Source of the DNA: Gulosibacter macacae
GTDB taxonomy: Bacteria > Actinomycetota > Actinomycetes > Actinomycetales > Microbacteriaceae
Assembly (NCBI RefSeq): GCF_003865375.1
Contig: NZ_RQVS01000013.1
Location: 1 to 64,000, forward strand
Reading direction: 5' to 3'
Length of the DNA: 64,000 nt
In this document: positions 8,476 through 17,443 of the stretch, piece by piece
Layout of the letters: every line of letters starts with the position of its first letter
How positions within the stretch are numbered: position 1 is the first letter of the stretch
The notes under the pieces: model-generated
Seen by the model: only the letters and a program-made list of their open reading frames with translations
What the model was told of the DNA's origin: nothing
Database searches by the model: none
Program-made: the position numbers and the translations under genes

Positions 8476-9035
8476 AGTACTACCTGCGCATGCTGCTCGT
8501 GTGGTGGCGTGCCCGTCGCGCACCGGCGCGCGAAATGAAGGACATCGGCCGAATCCCGTTCCGTGTCGGCATTCGCGATATCGATGTTCTCGGCCACATG
8601 AATAACGGCACCTTCCTCACGGTGCAAGATCTCGGTCGTCTTGACTGGATGCTGCGCACCCGCACGCTGCGTGCGTTTCAGTCGCGCGGTTGGAACGCTG
8701 TGGTCGCGCGACAGACGATCGCCTACCGCCGCTCGCTCGATTTCGGGGTTGACTACATCCTCGAAACCCGCTTTCTCGGCGTGGATGAGCGCAACTTCTA
8801 CATGGAGCACCGCTTCGTCAGCGGCGGACAGCTCTGCGCCCAAGCATTCGTGGTCGGCCGCTTCATCAGCAAGAACGGTGTTGTGCCGATGGCTGAGATG
8901 TACGCGGCGATCCCAGAACTCGCGGAATTCCACGACCTCGTGCCGGCCTGGGTGCTCGACTGGGGCGAAGCGGCAAGGCTTCCCTCGGCCGGGAGCGATG
9001 TGCCGAGCGTGTGGAGTAACGAACCGCGCGCCTAG
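8472..9035 (+). CDS. Acyl-CoA thioesterase-like hotdog protein
   Basis: 187 residues, 4HBT/hotdog-fold thioesterase family (FabZ-unlike, 'Them6'-type). GIRDIDVLGHMNNGTFLTVQDLGRLDW (about 35-62) is the typical active-site segment with the Asp/His/Asn cluster, and VARQTIAYRRSLDFGVDYILETR follows. Start is a GTG that overlaps the hemD stop as GTGA, indicating translational coupling to a gene of unrelated pathway. Acyl substrate unknown. Confidence 0.8.
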   Translation: MKYYLRMLLVWWRARRAPAREMKDIGRIPFRVGIRDIDVLGHMNNGTFLTVQDLGRLDWMLRTRTLRAFQSRGWNAVVARQTIAYRRSLDFGVDYILETRFLGVDERNFYMEHRFVSGGQLCAQAFVVGRFISKNGVVPMAEMYAAIPELAEFHDLVPAWVLDWGEAARLPSAGSDVPSVWSNEPRA

Positions 9036-9087
9036 CTCGGTCACCTGCGCCGGGGGTGTCGCACACGGCCAACACGGCCTGCGTTAC

Positions 9088-9093
9088 TAGGCT
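9088..9093 (+). promoter_or_regulatory. -10 element of a leaderless promoter (PutA-like gene)
   Basis: TAGGCT, 7 nt spacer, then ATG at 9101. Supports the 9101 start over the in-frame ATG at 9056. Confidence 0.5.
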
Positions 9094-9100
9094 CGCAAGT

Positions 9101-12100
9101 ATGCAGAGCCCGCCCTCACCGGCTGGGTCGAATCGCGATGCGAATCGACCTGACCCGGAACGTCGTGACGGTTCGGCACTCAGGGATGAGCGTGCCGATC
9201 TGGTCCGCGGTGTGCTTGCGCGCCGCATCCCCGCTACTGAGGGACCGGTGGCGCCGGATCCAGAGCCGCCAGCCGAGGCCGAGCCACCAGCCGAGTCGCC
9301 AGCCGAGTCGCCAGCCGAGTCAGCGCCGCTGAACGCGGAACCGCTCGCCCCGCAGGCGGAAGTCACCGTCGCCGAGGCGCTTCCGCATGCGCTCACTGAA
9401 CTGCAAGCCTGGGCGCAGGTGCGCCTTGCTCGCGCCACCGAACTTGCCCACGCCCAGGAGGTCGAGCAGCGCGCCAGTCGCCGTGATCGACTCGACCCGG
9501 CCGATGACCTCACCCGCGCCCTGCGGGATGAAGACGGCCCCGACTTCCTGCGCCGCTTCGTTGACGGCGTGATCCGCCCCGAAGATCTGCTCGCCTCCGG
9601 CTTCGGCATGAGCGATCTCGCCGACCAGGTGCCGCAGGGACTCACGGCCCGCACCCGCCGCACCCTCCGCCTCGGCGCCTTTGCGGGCCCCGGTGCCCCC
9701 TTCATCGCCGTGCCGATGCTACGGCGGGTGGCGTCGTCGCTCTTCGCGGGCGAACTCACCAGTCGCAGCGAACTCAGCGCGGCACTCGGCCGGGCCGATG
9801 ATCGCGGCGCGACCACCCGCATCCGGCCCCTCAGTGAGCCGCTCCTCGGCAACCGCGGCACCTCGGCGCAACTTGACCGCATCCTCGACCTCATCGCTAA
9901 CCCCGCCGTCGCCGAAATTGAACTCACCCTCGCCGACCTCGACCGGCTCGGCAACGACTGGGATTTCGAGGGCACCGCCGATCGCGCGGCTGGCCGACTC
10001 GCGGGCATGCTGCTCGAGGCGACGCACACAACCGAACCGACGTTTGTGCAATTGCGGGCGACGAGTTCGCGCGATCTCGAACTTGCCATTGAAACGTTCA
10101 TGCGTGCGCTCGACGCCGAGGGCCTCGAGCGCACCGTGGCCGGCATTGCCATTCCCGCTGACCTGCCCGAATCGGTGACGCTGCTGCGTCGTCTCGCGGG
10201 CTGGGCGCACCTGCGCCGGGAAGACGGCGGCGCCGCGATTCGGGTGGCGATTGTGCGGCTTGCCGACCACGCCCCCGAACTCGCCGATGCGAAGTTGCGC
10301 GGACTCGAACCCGGTTGTTACGTCAACCCCGCCGATGTCGATGCGAACGCCGTGCGGCTCATTGATGCCGTACTCGCGACCGAACATCGCGGCACGCTCG
10401 AACTCGAGGTCGAGTCGATGATGCCGATGGATGCGGCACTCGCGGTGCACCTCGCGGGCCTGCGCGGAGCGTTCGCACCGGTTTCGGTGGTCGTACACGA
10501 TGGCGACGGCAGCGAACTCCCCGAGCGACTCGCGGCCCTCGGTGCGGTGGTGCGGATGCGCATCCCGCTGCTGTCATCGGCCGGTCTGCGCTCGGCCGTT
10601 GGTTACCTTCAGGAGCGCATCGGCTCGGCTCTGCAATCGATGCGGGTCGATGACGTGCCGGCGGCCGGGGCCGCATCGCTTGCCGAGCGGCGCCTGAGCG
10701 TGGCTGTCGAGCGGGCGAGCGAACTGCCCGTTGGACCGGCCCGCGTACAGCACCGCGTGAACCCCGAGGATGCACCGGGCGTGACCGCCTCCATTCCCTA
10801 CGAGCTCTTCCCCGCCGGGCTCTTCGAAGATGAACCCGAGGCACCGCGCCGAGACTGGAGTGAGTCGTTCATCGCCGCCGCGCCGATCACGGTGCTCGAA
10901 GACGCTGACGAAGCCACGACCATCCTGGGTCGCAAGCGCGTCGACGGCTCGATTGAGCTTGCTCCGGCACCAAGCGCCGCCGAAGTCGCGAGTGATGCCG
11001 AGCCGGGGGATGAGGTTGCCGTTGCGCCCGGTGCGACCGACGCCCGCAACCTCACCGAAATCGTGCTCGGGTTGCGGCAGGGCCGGCGCCTACGCAATAC
11101 CTTCCGCAATGATCCCGTGTCAGACCCGACGCAGCGGTCGGTACGCGAGTGGGCTGACCGCATCCGCCGTCGCGCCGTGCACTCCGAGCTCGGGGTCGCC
11201 GAAGCGGCCTCGCACCTCGTGAGTTCGGTCGAAGAGATTCGCGACACGCTTGATCGTGCCCACGAGGCCGGGCTCGAATGGTCGAAGACGAGCGGCTGGG
11301 AACGTGCGGCGCTCCTCGAACGCCTCGCCCGAGCCGTCGAAGCGAACCGGGCCCGGCTCATCGAAGTGGCAATGAACGAGACAAGCCTCACCTTCGCCGA
11401 GGCCGATGCCGACCTCAGCCACGCCATCGACCTCGCGAACCACGATGCGCACCTCGCCCGCGAACTCGACCGGATGCAGGGCGCCCGCTTCGAGCCGGTA
11501 CACCTCTCGGTCGCCGTGCCGGGCTGGATTCCGCCGGTGTCATCGACCGCCGCGACGATCTTCGCGGCGCTCGCGGCTGGAAGTGCCGTCGTGCTCAAGC
11601 CATCGCTGCGCACGCAACGCTCCGCGGCCATCCTCGCTCGCGTCTGCTGGGCCGCAGGCGTCTCGCACGAACTGCTACAAGTGGCGTCATGCGATGACCG
11701 GCTCATCACCGAAGAGCAGTTCGGGCGCGAACTCATCACCGATCACCGCGTGGAACGCGTGCTCATGCAGGGTGCCTACGAGACCGCCGCGCGCTTCCTC
11801 GAATGGCGACCCGATCTGCCGCTCATCGGCTCCTCGGGTGGCAAGTCGTCGGTGATTGTCACGCCCGCCGCCGACTACGACCTCGCCGCCCGTGAGATCG
11901 CGCGCTCGGTAGTGTCGTCATCGGGGCAACATCCCACGCGGCCTTCGGTGGCAATTCTCGTTGGCAGTGCAGCGCGTTCGCAGCGGCTCACGGCGCAACT
12001 CGTTGATGCCATCGAATCGGTGCGTATTGGCTACGCTGCCGACCCGGCCGTGGTGGTGGGGCCGCTGGTAAGCCGCGCCAATGCGAAGCAGGTCGAGGCG

Positions 12101-13168
12101 CTCACCGAACTCGCGACGGGGGAGCGGTGGCTGCTCGAGCCACGCTCGCTCGATGACGCCGATCGGCTCTGGACCCCGGGCATCCGCGTTGGTGTGGTGC
12201 CCGAGTCACCTTCGGCGCGCCACGATGCGCAGGTGCCGGTGCTCAACATCATGACCGCGCGCACGCTCGCCGAGGCCATCGAGATGCAGAACCGGCTCGA
12301 CTACGGGCTCGCCTCGGGGCTCTTTTCGCTCGATCGCGCCGAGATCGCCGAGTGGGTGCAGGGCGTTGAGGCGGGCAACCTCTACGTGAATCGCGATCTG
12401 CTCGGTGTCGACGTGCAGCGGCATCCATCGGGCGGTTGGAAGCGATCGATGATTGGCACGAAGCTGAAGTCGGGCGGGCCGAACACGCTCATCCACCTTG
12501 GCAAGTGGCGCGCGCACACCGGCGAGCAATCGCACACGCTGCACCTGCGGGGTCTGGAAGAAGCGACCCAGCGGCTTATCGAGGCGATGCAGGCGAACCT
12601 GCCGTTTGATGACTTTGAGCGGGTGCGCCGCACGGCGCTGAGCTGCCAGATCGCCTGGAACGAAGAGTTCGGTGAGGTGGTCGATCGCGCGGCGCTCGGC
12701 TTCGAACGCAATCTCTTCCGGTACCGTCCGGCGCGCTGCTATATTCGCGCGGCGAGTGACGCGGATGCGGCCGATCTCGGTCAGGTGCTCGTCGCGGCGA
12801 CGGCGGCCCGCGCGCCAATTCTCCTGTCGACGGCGGCACCGCTGCCGAGTTTGCTCGGACGCGAGTTGGCGTTGCGCGAAGCGTCAGTGACGGTCGAATC
12901 TGATGAGGCGTTCCTCGAGCGGATGCGGCTGGAGGGGCTCGCGGAGGCACCGCGGTTGCGATTGATTGGCGGCTCACGCAGCGAGGTGTGTTCGGCGTTG
13001 CGCAATGGCGTCGATATCGCGGTGTTCTCGGATGATGTGACGCTGGCCGGGCGAGTGGAGATGCTGCCGTTCCTGCGGGAGCAGGCGATCTCAATCACCG
13101 GCCACCGTTACGGCCACCTCGACGAGCGCGTCGCCGAACTCTTCCCCCACGAGCGCCTCGGCGAGTAG
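9101..13168 (+). CDS. PutA-like protein: proline dehydrogenase + aldehyde dehydrogenase domains, both apparently non-catalytic
   Basis: 1355 residues in PutA order: acidic Pro/Glu/Ala N-terminus with PAES repeats (about 58-75), PRODH-like domain (about 240-515), linker, P5C-dehydrogenase-like domain (about 660-1150) and a C-terminal region. Homology is clear (YETA, AILVGSA, SLDRAEIAEWVQGVEAGNLYVNR-type stretches, GGWKRS). Yet the family catalytic positions are replaced: the PWN oxyanion-hole Asn (here PGWIPP, about 807), the general-base Glu (GSSGGK for AETSGK, about 910), the nucleophilic Cys (Pro945, bases 11933-11935, in SGQHPTRPS for AGQKCSAAS) and the E.FGP motif (HDAQVPVL). In PRODH, the VKGAN lysine motif reads VRLAD (about 386) and the R-R pair that holds proline reads E-R. 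Frame intact across 4 kb, so it is probably expressed but not a proline-to-glutamate enzyme. Comparisons are from family knowledge, not an alignment run. Confidence 0.8.
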   Translation: MQSPPSPAGSNRDANRPDPERRDGSALRDERADLVRGVLARRIPATEGPVAPDPEPPAEAEPPAESPAESPAESAPLNAEPLAPQAEVTVAEALPHALTELQAWAQVRLARATELAHAQEVEQRASRRDRLDPADDLTRALRDEDGPDFLRRFVDGVIRPEDLLASGFGMSDLADQVPQGLTARTRRTLRLGAFAGPGAPFIAVPMLRRVASSLFAGELTSRSELSAALGRADDRGATTRIRPLSEPLLGNRGTSAQLDRILDLIANPAVAEIELTLADLDRLGNDWDFEGTADRAAGRLAGMLLEATHTTEPTFVQLRATSSRDLELAIETFMRALDAEGLERTVAGIAIPADLPESVTLLRRLAGWAHLRREDGGAAIRVAIVRLADHAPELADAKLRGLEPGCYVNPADVDANAVRLIDAVLATEHRGTLELEVESMMPMDAALAVHLAGLRGAFAPVSVVVHDGDGSELPERLAALGAVVRMRIPLLSSAGLRSAVGYLQERIGSALQSMRVDDVPAAGAASLAERRLSVAVERASELPVGPARVQHRVNPEDAPGVTASIPYELFPAGLFEDEPEAPRRDWSESFIAAAPITVLEDADEATTILGRKRVDGSIELAPAPSAAEVASDAEPGDEVAVAPGATDARNLTEIVLGLRQGRRLRNTFRNDPVSDPTQRSVREWADRIRRRAVHSELGVAEAASHLVSSVEEIRDTLDRAHEAGLEWSKTSGWERAALLERLARAVEANRARLIEVAMNETSLTFAEADADLSHAIDLANHDAHLARELDRMQGARFEPVHLSVAVPGWIPPVSSTAATIFAALAAGSAVVLKPSLRTQRSAAILARVCWAAGVSHELLQVASCDDRLITEEQFGRELITDHRVERVLMQGAYETAARFLEWRPDLPLIGSSGGKSSVIVTPAADYDLAAREIARSVVSSSGQHPTRPSVAILVGSAARSQRLTAQLVDAIESVRIGYAADPAVVVGPLVSRANAKQVEALTELATGERWLLEPRSLDDADRLWTPGIRVGVVPESPSARHDAQVPVLNIMTARTLAEAIEMQNRLDYGLASGLFSLDRAEIAEWVQGVEAGNLYVNRDLLGVDVQRHPSGGWKRSMIGTKLKSGGPNTLIHLGKWRAHTGEQSHTLHLRGLEEATQRLIEAMQANLPFDDFERVRRTALSCQIAWNEEFGEVVDRAALGFERNLFRYRPARCYIRAASDADAADLGQVLVAATAARAPILLSTAAPLPSLLGRELALREASVTVESDEAFLERMRLEGLAEAPRLRLIGGSRSEVCSALRNGVDIAVFSDDVTLAGRVEMLPFLREQAISITGHRYGHLDERVAELFPHERLGE

Positions 13169-13178
13169 GCGCGCCGGT

Positions 13179-13327
13179 GGTCTCGATCACCTTCGCTTCG
13201 CTCCGGCACTCGACCACCCAGGAATCTTGGTTGGTCGAGTAGGAGCGGAGCGACGGATCGAGGCCGCGGCGTCCCGCCCGCGCGGCCGCCCCACCTGGTT
13301 GGTCGAGTAGCGCAGCGTATCGAGACC
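13179..13327 (+). repeat. Palindromic intergenic repeats (GGTCTCGATACG family), degenerate copies
   Basis: An inverted pair of divergent copies (13179-13220 and 13229-13264) followed by one good copy (13297-13327) that reads GGTTGGTCGAGTAG...CGTATCGAGACC. Lies between convergent genes. The same element occurs at 13689, 24255, 35544 and 57663. Confidence 0.7.
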
Positions 13328-13332
13328 CCCGC

Positions 13333-13623
13333 CTACGCGCGTGGGCGTCGCCTCTTCCTACTCAGCGCCGGCAAATCCTCAAACCGCCCTTCAATCAACG
13401 CCTCACGCTTCGCGCGACTCCAGCCTTGCACCTGTTTCTCGAGCGCAAACGCTTCAGCGACGGTCTCGCACTCGTGATGAAAGACGAGCTCGACCGGTAG
13501 GCGACGGCGCGTGTACTCCGCGCCGAGGCCCGAGCTGTGTTGCTCGAGCCGCGCTTCGAGGTGGTTTGTGCTGCCGACGTAGTAAGAGCCGTCAGCGCAT
13601 TTGAGGATGTAGATGTGTGGCAT
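13333..13623 (-). CDS. GIY-YIG nuclease domain protein (COG2827)
   Basis: 96 residues, a stand-alone GIY-YIG domain of the YhbQ/SLX1-like type. YILKCADGSYYVGSTNH (about 5-21) holds the two tyrosine elements, LEARLEQHSSG the catalytic arginine region, and ALEKQVQGWSRAKREALI (about 66-83) the glutamate. ATG at 13623 is chosen because the protein starts MPHIYIL like its relatives; the longer reading frame only translates the upstream palindromic repeats. DNA-structure nuclease by family; physiological role unknown. The gene is bracketed on both sides by the GGTCTCGATACG repeat family. Confidence 0.85.
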   Translation of the reverse strand: MPHIYILKCADGSYYVGSTNHLEARLEQHSSGLGAEYTRRRLPVELVFHHECETVAEAFALEKQVQGWSRAKREALIEGRFEDLPALSRKRRRPRA

Positions 13624-13688
13624 GCGGTGAGGATGCAGCTGGTGACTTGGATGCGCTGTGACTGTCCACAGGTGTCGGTGCGGGGGAG

Positions 13689-13838
13689 CGTCTCGATACG
13701 GCCTTCGGCCTACTCGACGAACCAAGTAGGGGAGGCGGGGCGTCTCGATACGGCCTTCGGCCTACTCGACGAACCAAGTAGGGGAGGCGGGGCGTCTCGA
13801 TACGCTTCGCTACTCGACGAACCAAATAGGGCCTACTC
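13689..13838 (+). repeat. Tandem array of the GGTCTCGATACG palindrome, 52-bp period, three copies
   Basis: Copies start at 13689, 13741 and 13793. The first two are identical over their full 52 bp (CGTCTCGATACGG... to ...GGGAGGCGGGG); the third has the ancestral ...ACGCTTCGCTACTCG centre and a diverged end. No unique spacers, so not a CRISPR. Fills the gap between two minus-strand genes. Confidence 0.85.
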
Positions 13839-13849
13839 GAGGCCCCTGC

Positions 13850-14632
13850 CTACGACACGACAGTCACGCGGGAGACGAGTCGGTGGGTGGCTTCGGGAGC
13901 GAGCGTGACGGCGGCGTCGCCGAGCATGGCGGCTTCGACGCAGACGAAGCCGCGCCACTCGCCCGGTCCCAGGTCGCCGGGCGCCGCATCCGGACCGCAA
14001 TTCCACACGACCGCCTGCGCAGCGCCCTCGCGCTCGATGCGCAGAGTGCGCGACCAGCCAGCATCCACAATCTCAATCGGCGCATCGACCGACTCATAGA
14101 TGCGGTCGACGAGCCCACCGAATTCGATCCGCGCCGCCGCCGGCGCGGGAGCCCCGGCAACCTTGTCGAAGAACGGCGCCTGCTCTAGCCCGCGCACCTC
14201 AATCGCCGTGACATCTGACACTGCAAAGTAACTATGCAGCGCAGCTTCGACGAGCGCCTCCGCATCCCCAAGATTGCGCGCCGTCAACGCCACCTCAAGC
14301 GAGGCGCCATCGCGCGCCGTCGCGAACTCGAGCTCGATTTGGGCAGCCCGCCCCGCCGCATCCGTGTCGACGACGAGCCGATGCCGAGTTTGGCCAGCCG
14401 GTGCCTCGAGCACCTGCCACACTGCAGTGCGCGCAGGCCCGTGGCTCGGAGAGCGACTGCCATCGGGTCCCGTGGCAAACCACGGCGCACAGATCGGCAC
14501 GCCACCGCGCCACGCCCTCGTCGCCGACGACTCGGCGATCGAGCTCGAAAACAGCACCGGATGCGCTGCCGCAGCCGGTTGCCAAGCAGTCACGTGGGCG
14601 CCGCGGACGAGTTGCTCGATAATCTCGCTCAT
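13850..14632 (-). CDS. D-hexose-6-phosphate mutarotase (aldose-1-epimerase family)
   Basis: 260 residues of the YeaD-like aldose-1-epimerase superfamily, which interconverts alpha and beta anomers of hexose 6-phosphates. GGVPICAPWFATG (about 43-55) and SPSHGPARTAVW (about 60-71, with the catalytic-region His), ALHSYFAVSD (about 131-140, second His) and a late GEWRGFVCVEAAM (Glu) are in family order. ATG at 14632 fits a TACTTT -10 element 6 nt upstream. Divergent from the GlcD-type gene. No sugar transport genes adjoin. Confidence 0.85.
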   Translation of the reverse strand: MSEIIEQLVRGAHVTAWQPAAAAHPVLFSSSIAESSATRAWRGGVPICAPWFATGPDGSRSPSHGPARTAVWQVLEAPAGQTRHRLVVDTDAAGRAAQIELEFATARDGASLEVALTARNLGDAEALVEAALHSYFAVSDVTAIEVRGLEQAPFFDKVAGAPAPAAARIEFGGLVDRIYESVDAPIEIVDAGWSRTLRIEREGAAQAVVWNCGPDAAPGDLGPGEWRGFVCVEAAMLGDAAVTLAPEATHRLVSRVTVVS

Positions 14633-14638
14633 GCGCCG

Positions 14639-14644
14639 AAAGTA
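14639..14644 (-). promoter_or_regulatory. -10 element of a leaderless promoter (mutarotase)
   Basis: On the minus strand TACTTT, 6 nt, then ATG at 14632. Confidence 0.45.
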
Positions 14645-14747
14645 GCGCACCAACGCCACGAGTCATCTGCGCGGAAGTGCCGAATCGAGGTCGAGGATGC
14701 CGCTCAGCGCATCAAGCAGCCCGAATCGGCACCTCGGCGCAGACGGC

Positions 14748-14753
14748 TACCCT
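14748..14753 (+). promoter_or_regulatory. -10 element of a leaderless promoter (GlcD-like)
   Basis: TACCCT, 7 nt, then ATG at 14761. Confidence 0.45.
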
Positions 14754-14760
14754 CGACCAC

Positions 14761-16131
14761 ATGATCGTCGACGTTCTTGAGCGGCTGCACGCCGAGTTGC
14801 CCGACCGCATCAATACCGATGCCGCCACCCTCGAGTCCCTGCGCACCGACCGATCCGGCGTGCGCACCGCAGCCGCGCCACTCGCGCTCATTGAGGCCGA
14901 ATCCATTGAGGACGTGCAAGCGGTTTGCCGCCTCGCCACCGCCACCGGCACTCCGCTTGTGACCCGCGGCGCCGGCTCCGGCCTTGCCGGGGCCGCCTCG
15001 GCGGGCGCGGGCGAACTTGTGCTCTCGACCGAGCGGATGAACCGCATCCTCGAAATCTCGCCCGAGAACCAGTACTGCGTCGTCGAGCCGGGAATTCTCA
15101 ATGGCGACCTCAATCGCGAACTCGCCACCCGCGGCCTGTGGTGGCCGCCCGACCCGGCGAGTAAAGACTTCTCAACGGTCGGCGGCAATATCGCGATGAA
15201 TGCGGGCGGGCTCCTCTGCGCGAAGTATGGCGTCACGCGTGAGGCCGTACTTGCGCTCAAGGTGGTGCTCGCGAACGGCGGCCTCATCGAGGTTGGTCAC
15301 CGCACTGTGAAGGGCGTTACCGGCTACGACCTCTGCGCGCTCATGATCGGCTCCGAAGGCACGCTCGGCGTCATCGTCGAAGCCACGCTGAAGCTGCGCC
15401 CGGCCGTCACCGGCGTCGTGCCCACGATCGGCGCCTACTTCGACAGCATCACCGCCGCCGCCGAAGCCTCGGCCGCCATCACCGCCGCGGGCCTGCAACC
15501 CGCGATCCAAGAGCTCCTCGACGCCAATATGCTCCGGGCCGTCACCGCCCACACCGGCGTCGATCTCGCGAGCAATGGCAACGCCTACCTCCTCGTGCAA
15601 ACCGACGGGGCGGCGGCGCTTGACGAGGCCCAGCGCATCCTCGCGCTCTTCGACGAACTCGGCGCCCGCGCGACCCTCACCACCGACCCCGAAGCCGCCG
15701 CGAGCCTCGTCGATGTGCGACGCCAGGGCTTCCCCGCGCTCGAAGCTATGGGCGCCTTCCTCGTCGAAGACTGCGCCGTGCCGCGCTCGCGACTTGCCGA
15801 GATGTTCGGCCATATTGAGCGCATCGCCGCGAAGTATGACGTGTTCATTGCGTGCCCGGCGCACGCAGGTGATGGCAATCTGCATCCCACCTTTGTCTTC
15901 GACGGTTCAACTGACGAGGTGCCCGACCACGTCTGGGATGCGGCGAGTGAAATTTTCGAGACCGCGCTCGCACTCGGCGGCACGCTCTCGGGCGAACACG
16001 GGATTGGCCTGCTCAAACGACGCTGGCTCGGCGATGAACTTGGCCAGCGCCAACTTGATCTGCAGCGCGAGATCAAACGAGTGTTTGACCCGCTTGGCAT
16101 TCTCAACCCCGGCAAGGTCTTTCCTGAGTAG
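14761..16131 (+). CDS. FAD-binding oxidoreductase, GlcD / D-lactate dehydrogenase type
   Basis: 456 residues. N-terminal FAD_binding_4 (PCMH) domain: TRGAGSGLAGAASAG (about 67-81), STVGGNIAMNAGG (about 138-150), VKGVTGYDL, IGSEGTLGVI (about 196-205). C-terminal FAD-oxidase domain with HAGDGNLHPTFVFD (about 371-384) and SGEHGIGLLKR (about 413). Oxidises a 2-hydroxy acid (glycolate, D-lactate or similar) to the 2-oxo acid; exact substrate not decidable. Monocistronic-looking with a leaderless promoter; rocD follows after 26 bp with its own promoter. Confidence 0.88.
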   Translation: MIVDVLERLHAELPDRINTDAATLESLRTDRSGVRTAAAPLALIEAESIEDVQAVCRLATATGTPLVTRGAGSGLAGAASAGAGELVLSTERMNRILEISPENQYCVVEPGILNGDLNRELATRGLWWPPDPASKDFSTVGGNIAMNAGGLLCAKYGVTREAVLALKVVLANGGLIEVGHRTVKGVTGYDLCALMIGSEGTLGVIVEATLKLRPAVTGVVPTIGAYFDSITAAAEASAAITAAGLQPAIQELLDANMLRAVTAHTGVDLASNGNAYLLVQTDGAAALDEAQRILALFDELGARATLTTDPEAAASLVDVRRQGFPALEAMGAFLVEDCAVPRSRLAEMFGHIERIAAKYDVFIACPAHAGDGNLHPTFVFDGSTDEVPDHVWDAASEIFETALALGGTLSGEHGIGLLKRRWLGDELGQRQLDLQREIKRVFDPLGILNPGKVFPE

Positions 16132-16145
16132 CCGAGCCAGCCGAC

Positions 16146-16151
16146 TAGGCT
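16146..16151 (+). promoter_or_regulatory. -10 element of a leaderless promoter (rocD)
   Basis: TAGGCT, 6 nt, then ATG at 16158. Confidence 0.5.
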
Positions 16152-16157
16152 GGGCGC

Positions 16158-17393
16158 ATGACTGAGCTCTCGCAGCGCGCTCGCGCCGAAATCGACACCG
16201 CCGCCCGCTACGGCACCTCGAACTACAACCCCATGCCGCTGGTGCTCGTGGAGGGCAAGGGTGCCTGGGTCACCGATGTTGACGGCAAGCGATACCTGGA
16301 TGCGGTGTCGGCGTTCTCGGCAACGAACTTCGGTCACGCAAACGAACAGTTCATTGAGGTCGCGATCGGCCAGATGCGCAAGCTCGAACTCACCTCGCGT
16401 TCGGTGCACGCTGAGGGCTTCGGTAAGTTCGCCGAGGCGATCACGAAGCTCTCGGGTATGGATCGCGTGCTCATGATGAACACCGGCGCCGAAGCGAACG
16501 AGACCGCGATCAAGGCGGCGCGCAAGTGGGGCTACAAGGTCAAGGGCATCCCCGAGAACCAGGCCAAGATCATTGCGATGCACGGCAACTTCCACGGCCG
16601 CACGACGACGATCATGTCGTTCAGCGACGACGAGAACGCCCGCGATGGCTTCGGCCCGTTCACGCCTGGCTTCGAGCTGGTGAACTACAACGACATCGAG
16701 GCGCTCGAGGCCGCGATCGATGACAACACTGCCGCGGTCATCCTCGAACCCATTCAGGGTGAGGGTGGCGTGATCGTGCCCGACGAGGGCTATCTCAAGG
16801 CTGTGCGCGAACTCACGCGCGAGCGCAATGTGCTCATGATCTGCGATGAGGTGCAGACCGGCATGGGCCGCACCGGCACCACGTTCCGCTTCCAAGCCGA
16901 AGAGATCCTGCCCGATCTCGTCACCGTGGCAAAGTCGCTGAGCGCGGGGCTTGTGCCAGTGTCGGCGGTGCTCGGCTCGAACGAGGTTATGGCGGTGTTC
17001 ACGCCCGGCACCCACGGCTCGACCTTCGGTGGCAACCCGGTGGCGGTGGCGCTGGCGACTGCGGTGTGCGAAGAGCTCGCGACCGGCAAGTGGCAGCAGC
17101 AGAACCAGGAACTCCACCCGGTGCTCTTCGATGGCCTGCGGGCGCTCGTTGGCCGCGGTCTCACCGATGTGCGTGGCGCGGGCCTCTGGGTCGGCGTCGA
17201 CATTGACCCGGCGATCGGCACGGCACCGGATGTGGTCAACGACCTCATTGAGCGGGGCGTGCTCATCAAGAACACCCGTCCGCAGTCGATTCGCATCGCC
17301 CTGCCCATCATTGCGAACCGCGAAGAAATCGAGTTGCTTGTGCGCGAGATGACCGCAGTCATTGAGGCGCGCTGGGCGGCCCGCGAGCAGTAG
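16158..17393 (+). CDS. rocD: Ornithine--oxo-acid aminotransferase
   Basis: 411-residue class-III PLP aminotransferase. N-terminal YGTSNYNPMPLVL is the ornithine aminotransferase signature; MNTGAEANETAIK (about 107-119), HGNFHGRT (142-149), ILEPIQGEGG (195-204), ICDEVQTGMGRTG (228-240, Asp230 binds PLP nitrogen) and TVAKSLSAG (Lys259, the Schiff-base lysine) follow. Converts ornithine plus 2-oxoglutarate to glutamate semialdehyde/P5C plus glutamate. The P5C so made would need a P5C dehydrogenase; the PutA-like protein 3 kb upstream appears unable to supply it, while proC in this window could turn it to proline. Confidence 0.9.
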   Translation: MTELSQRARAEIDTAARYGTSNYNPMPLVLVEGKGAWVTDVDGKRYLDAVSAFSATNFGHANEQFIEVAIGQMRKLELTSRSVHAEGFGKFAEAITKLSGMDRVLMMNTGAEANETAIKAARKWGYKVKGIPENQAKIIAMHGNFHGRTTTIMSFSDDENARDGFGPFTPGFELVNYNDIEALEAAIDDNTAAVILEPIQGEGGVIVPDEGYLKAVRELTRERNVLMICDEVQTGMGRTGTTFRFQAEEILPDLVTVAKSLSAGLVPVSAVLGSNEVMAVFTPGTHGSTFGGNPVAVALATAVCEELATGKWQQQNQELHPVLFDGLRALVGRGLTDVRGAGLWVGVDIDPAIGTAPDVVNDLIERGVLIKNTRPQSIRIALPIIANREEIELLVREMTAVIEARWAAREQ

Positions 17394-17430
17394 CGAGCTG
17401 AGGCACCAGGGCGCTCCCAACCGTCCTGCC

Positions 17431-17436
17431 TAGACT
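17431..17436 (+). promoter_or_regulatory. -10 element of a leaderless promoter (ABC exporter operon)
   Basis: TAGACT, 7 nt, then ATG at 17444. Confidence 0.5.
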
Positions 17437-17443
17437 TTGAGCC

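Noticed and set aside
13689-13838. Regular 52-bp array considered as CRISPR
   Set aside because: Units are contiguous with no unique spacers and no cas genes are present; it is an amplified palindromic repeat.
15585-17420. A 611-codon minus-strand open frame across the GlcD-like and rocD genes
   Set aside because: Spans two well-supported plus-strand genes and their intergenic promoter; antisense shadow.
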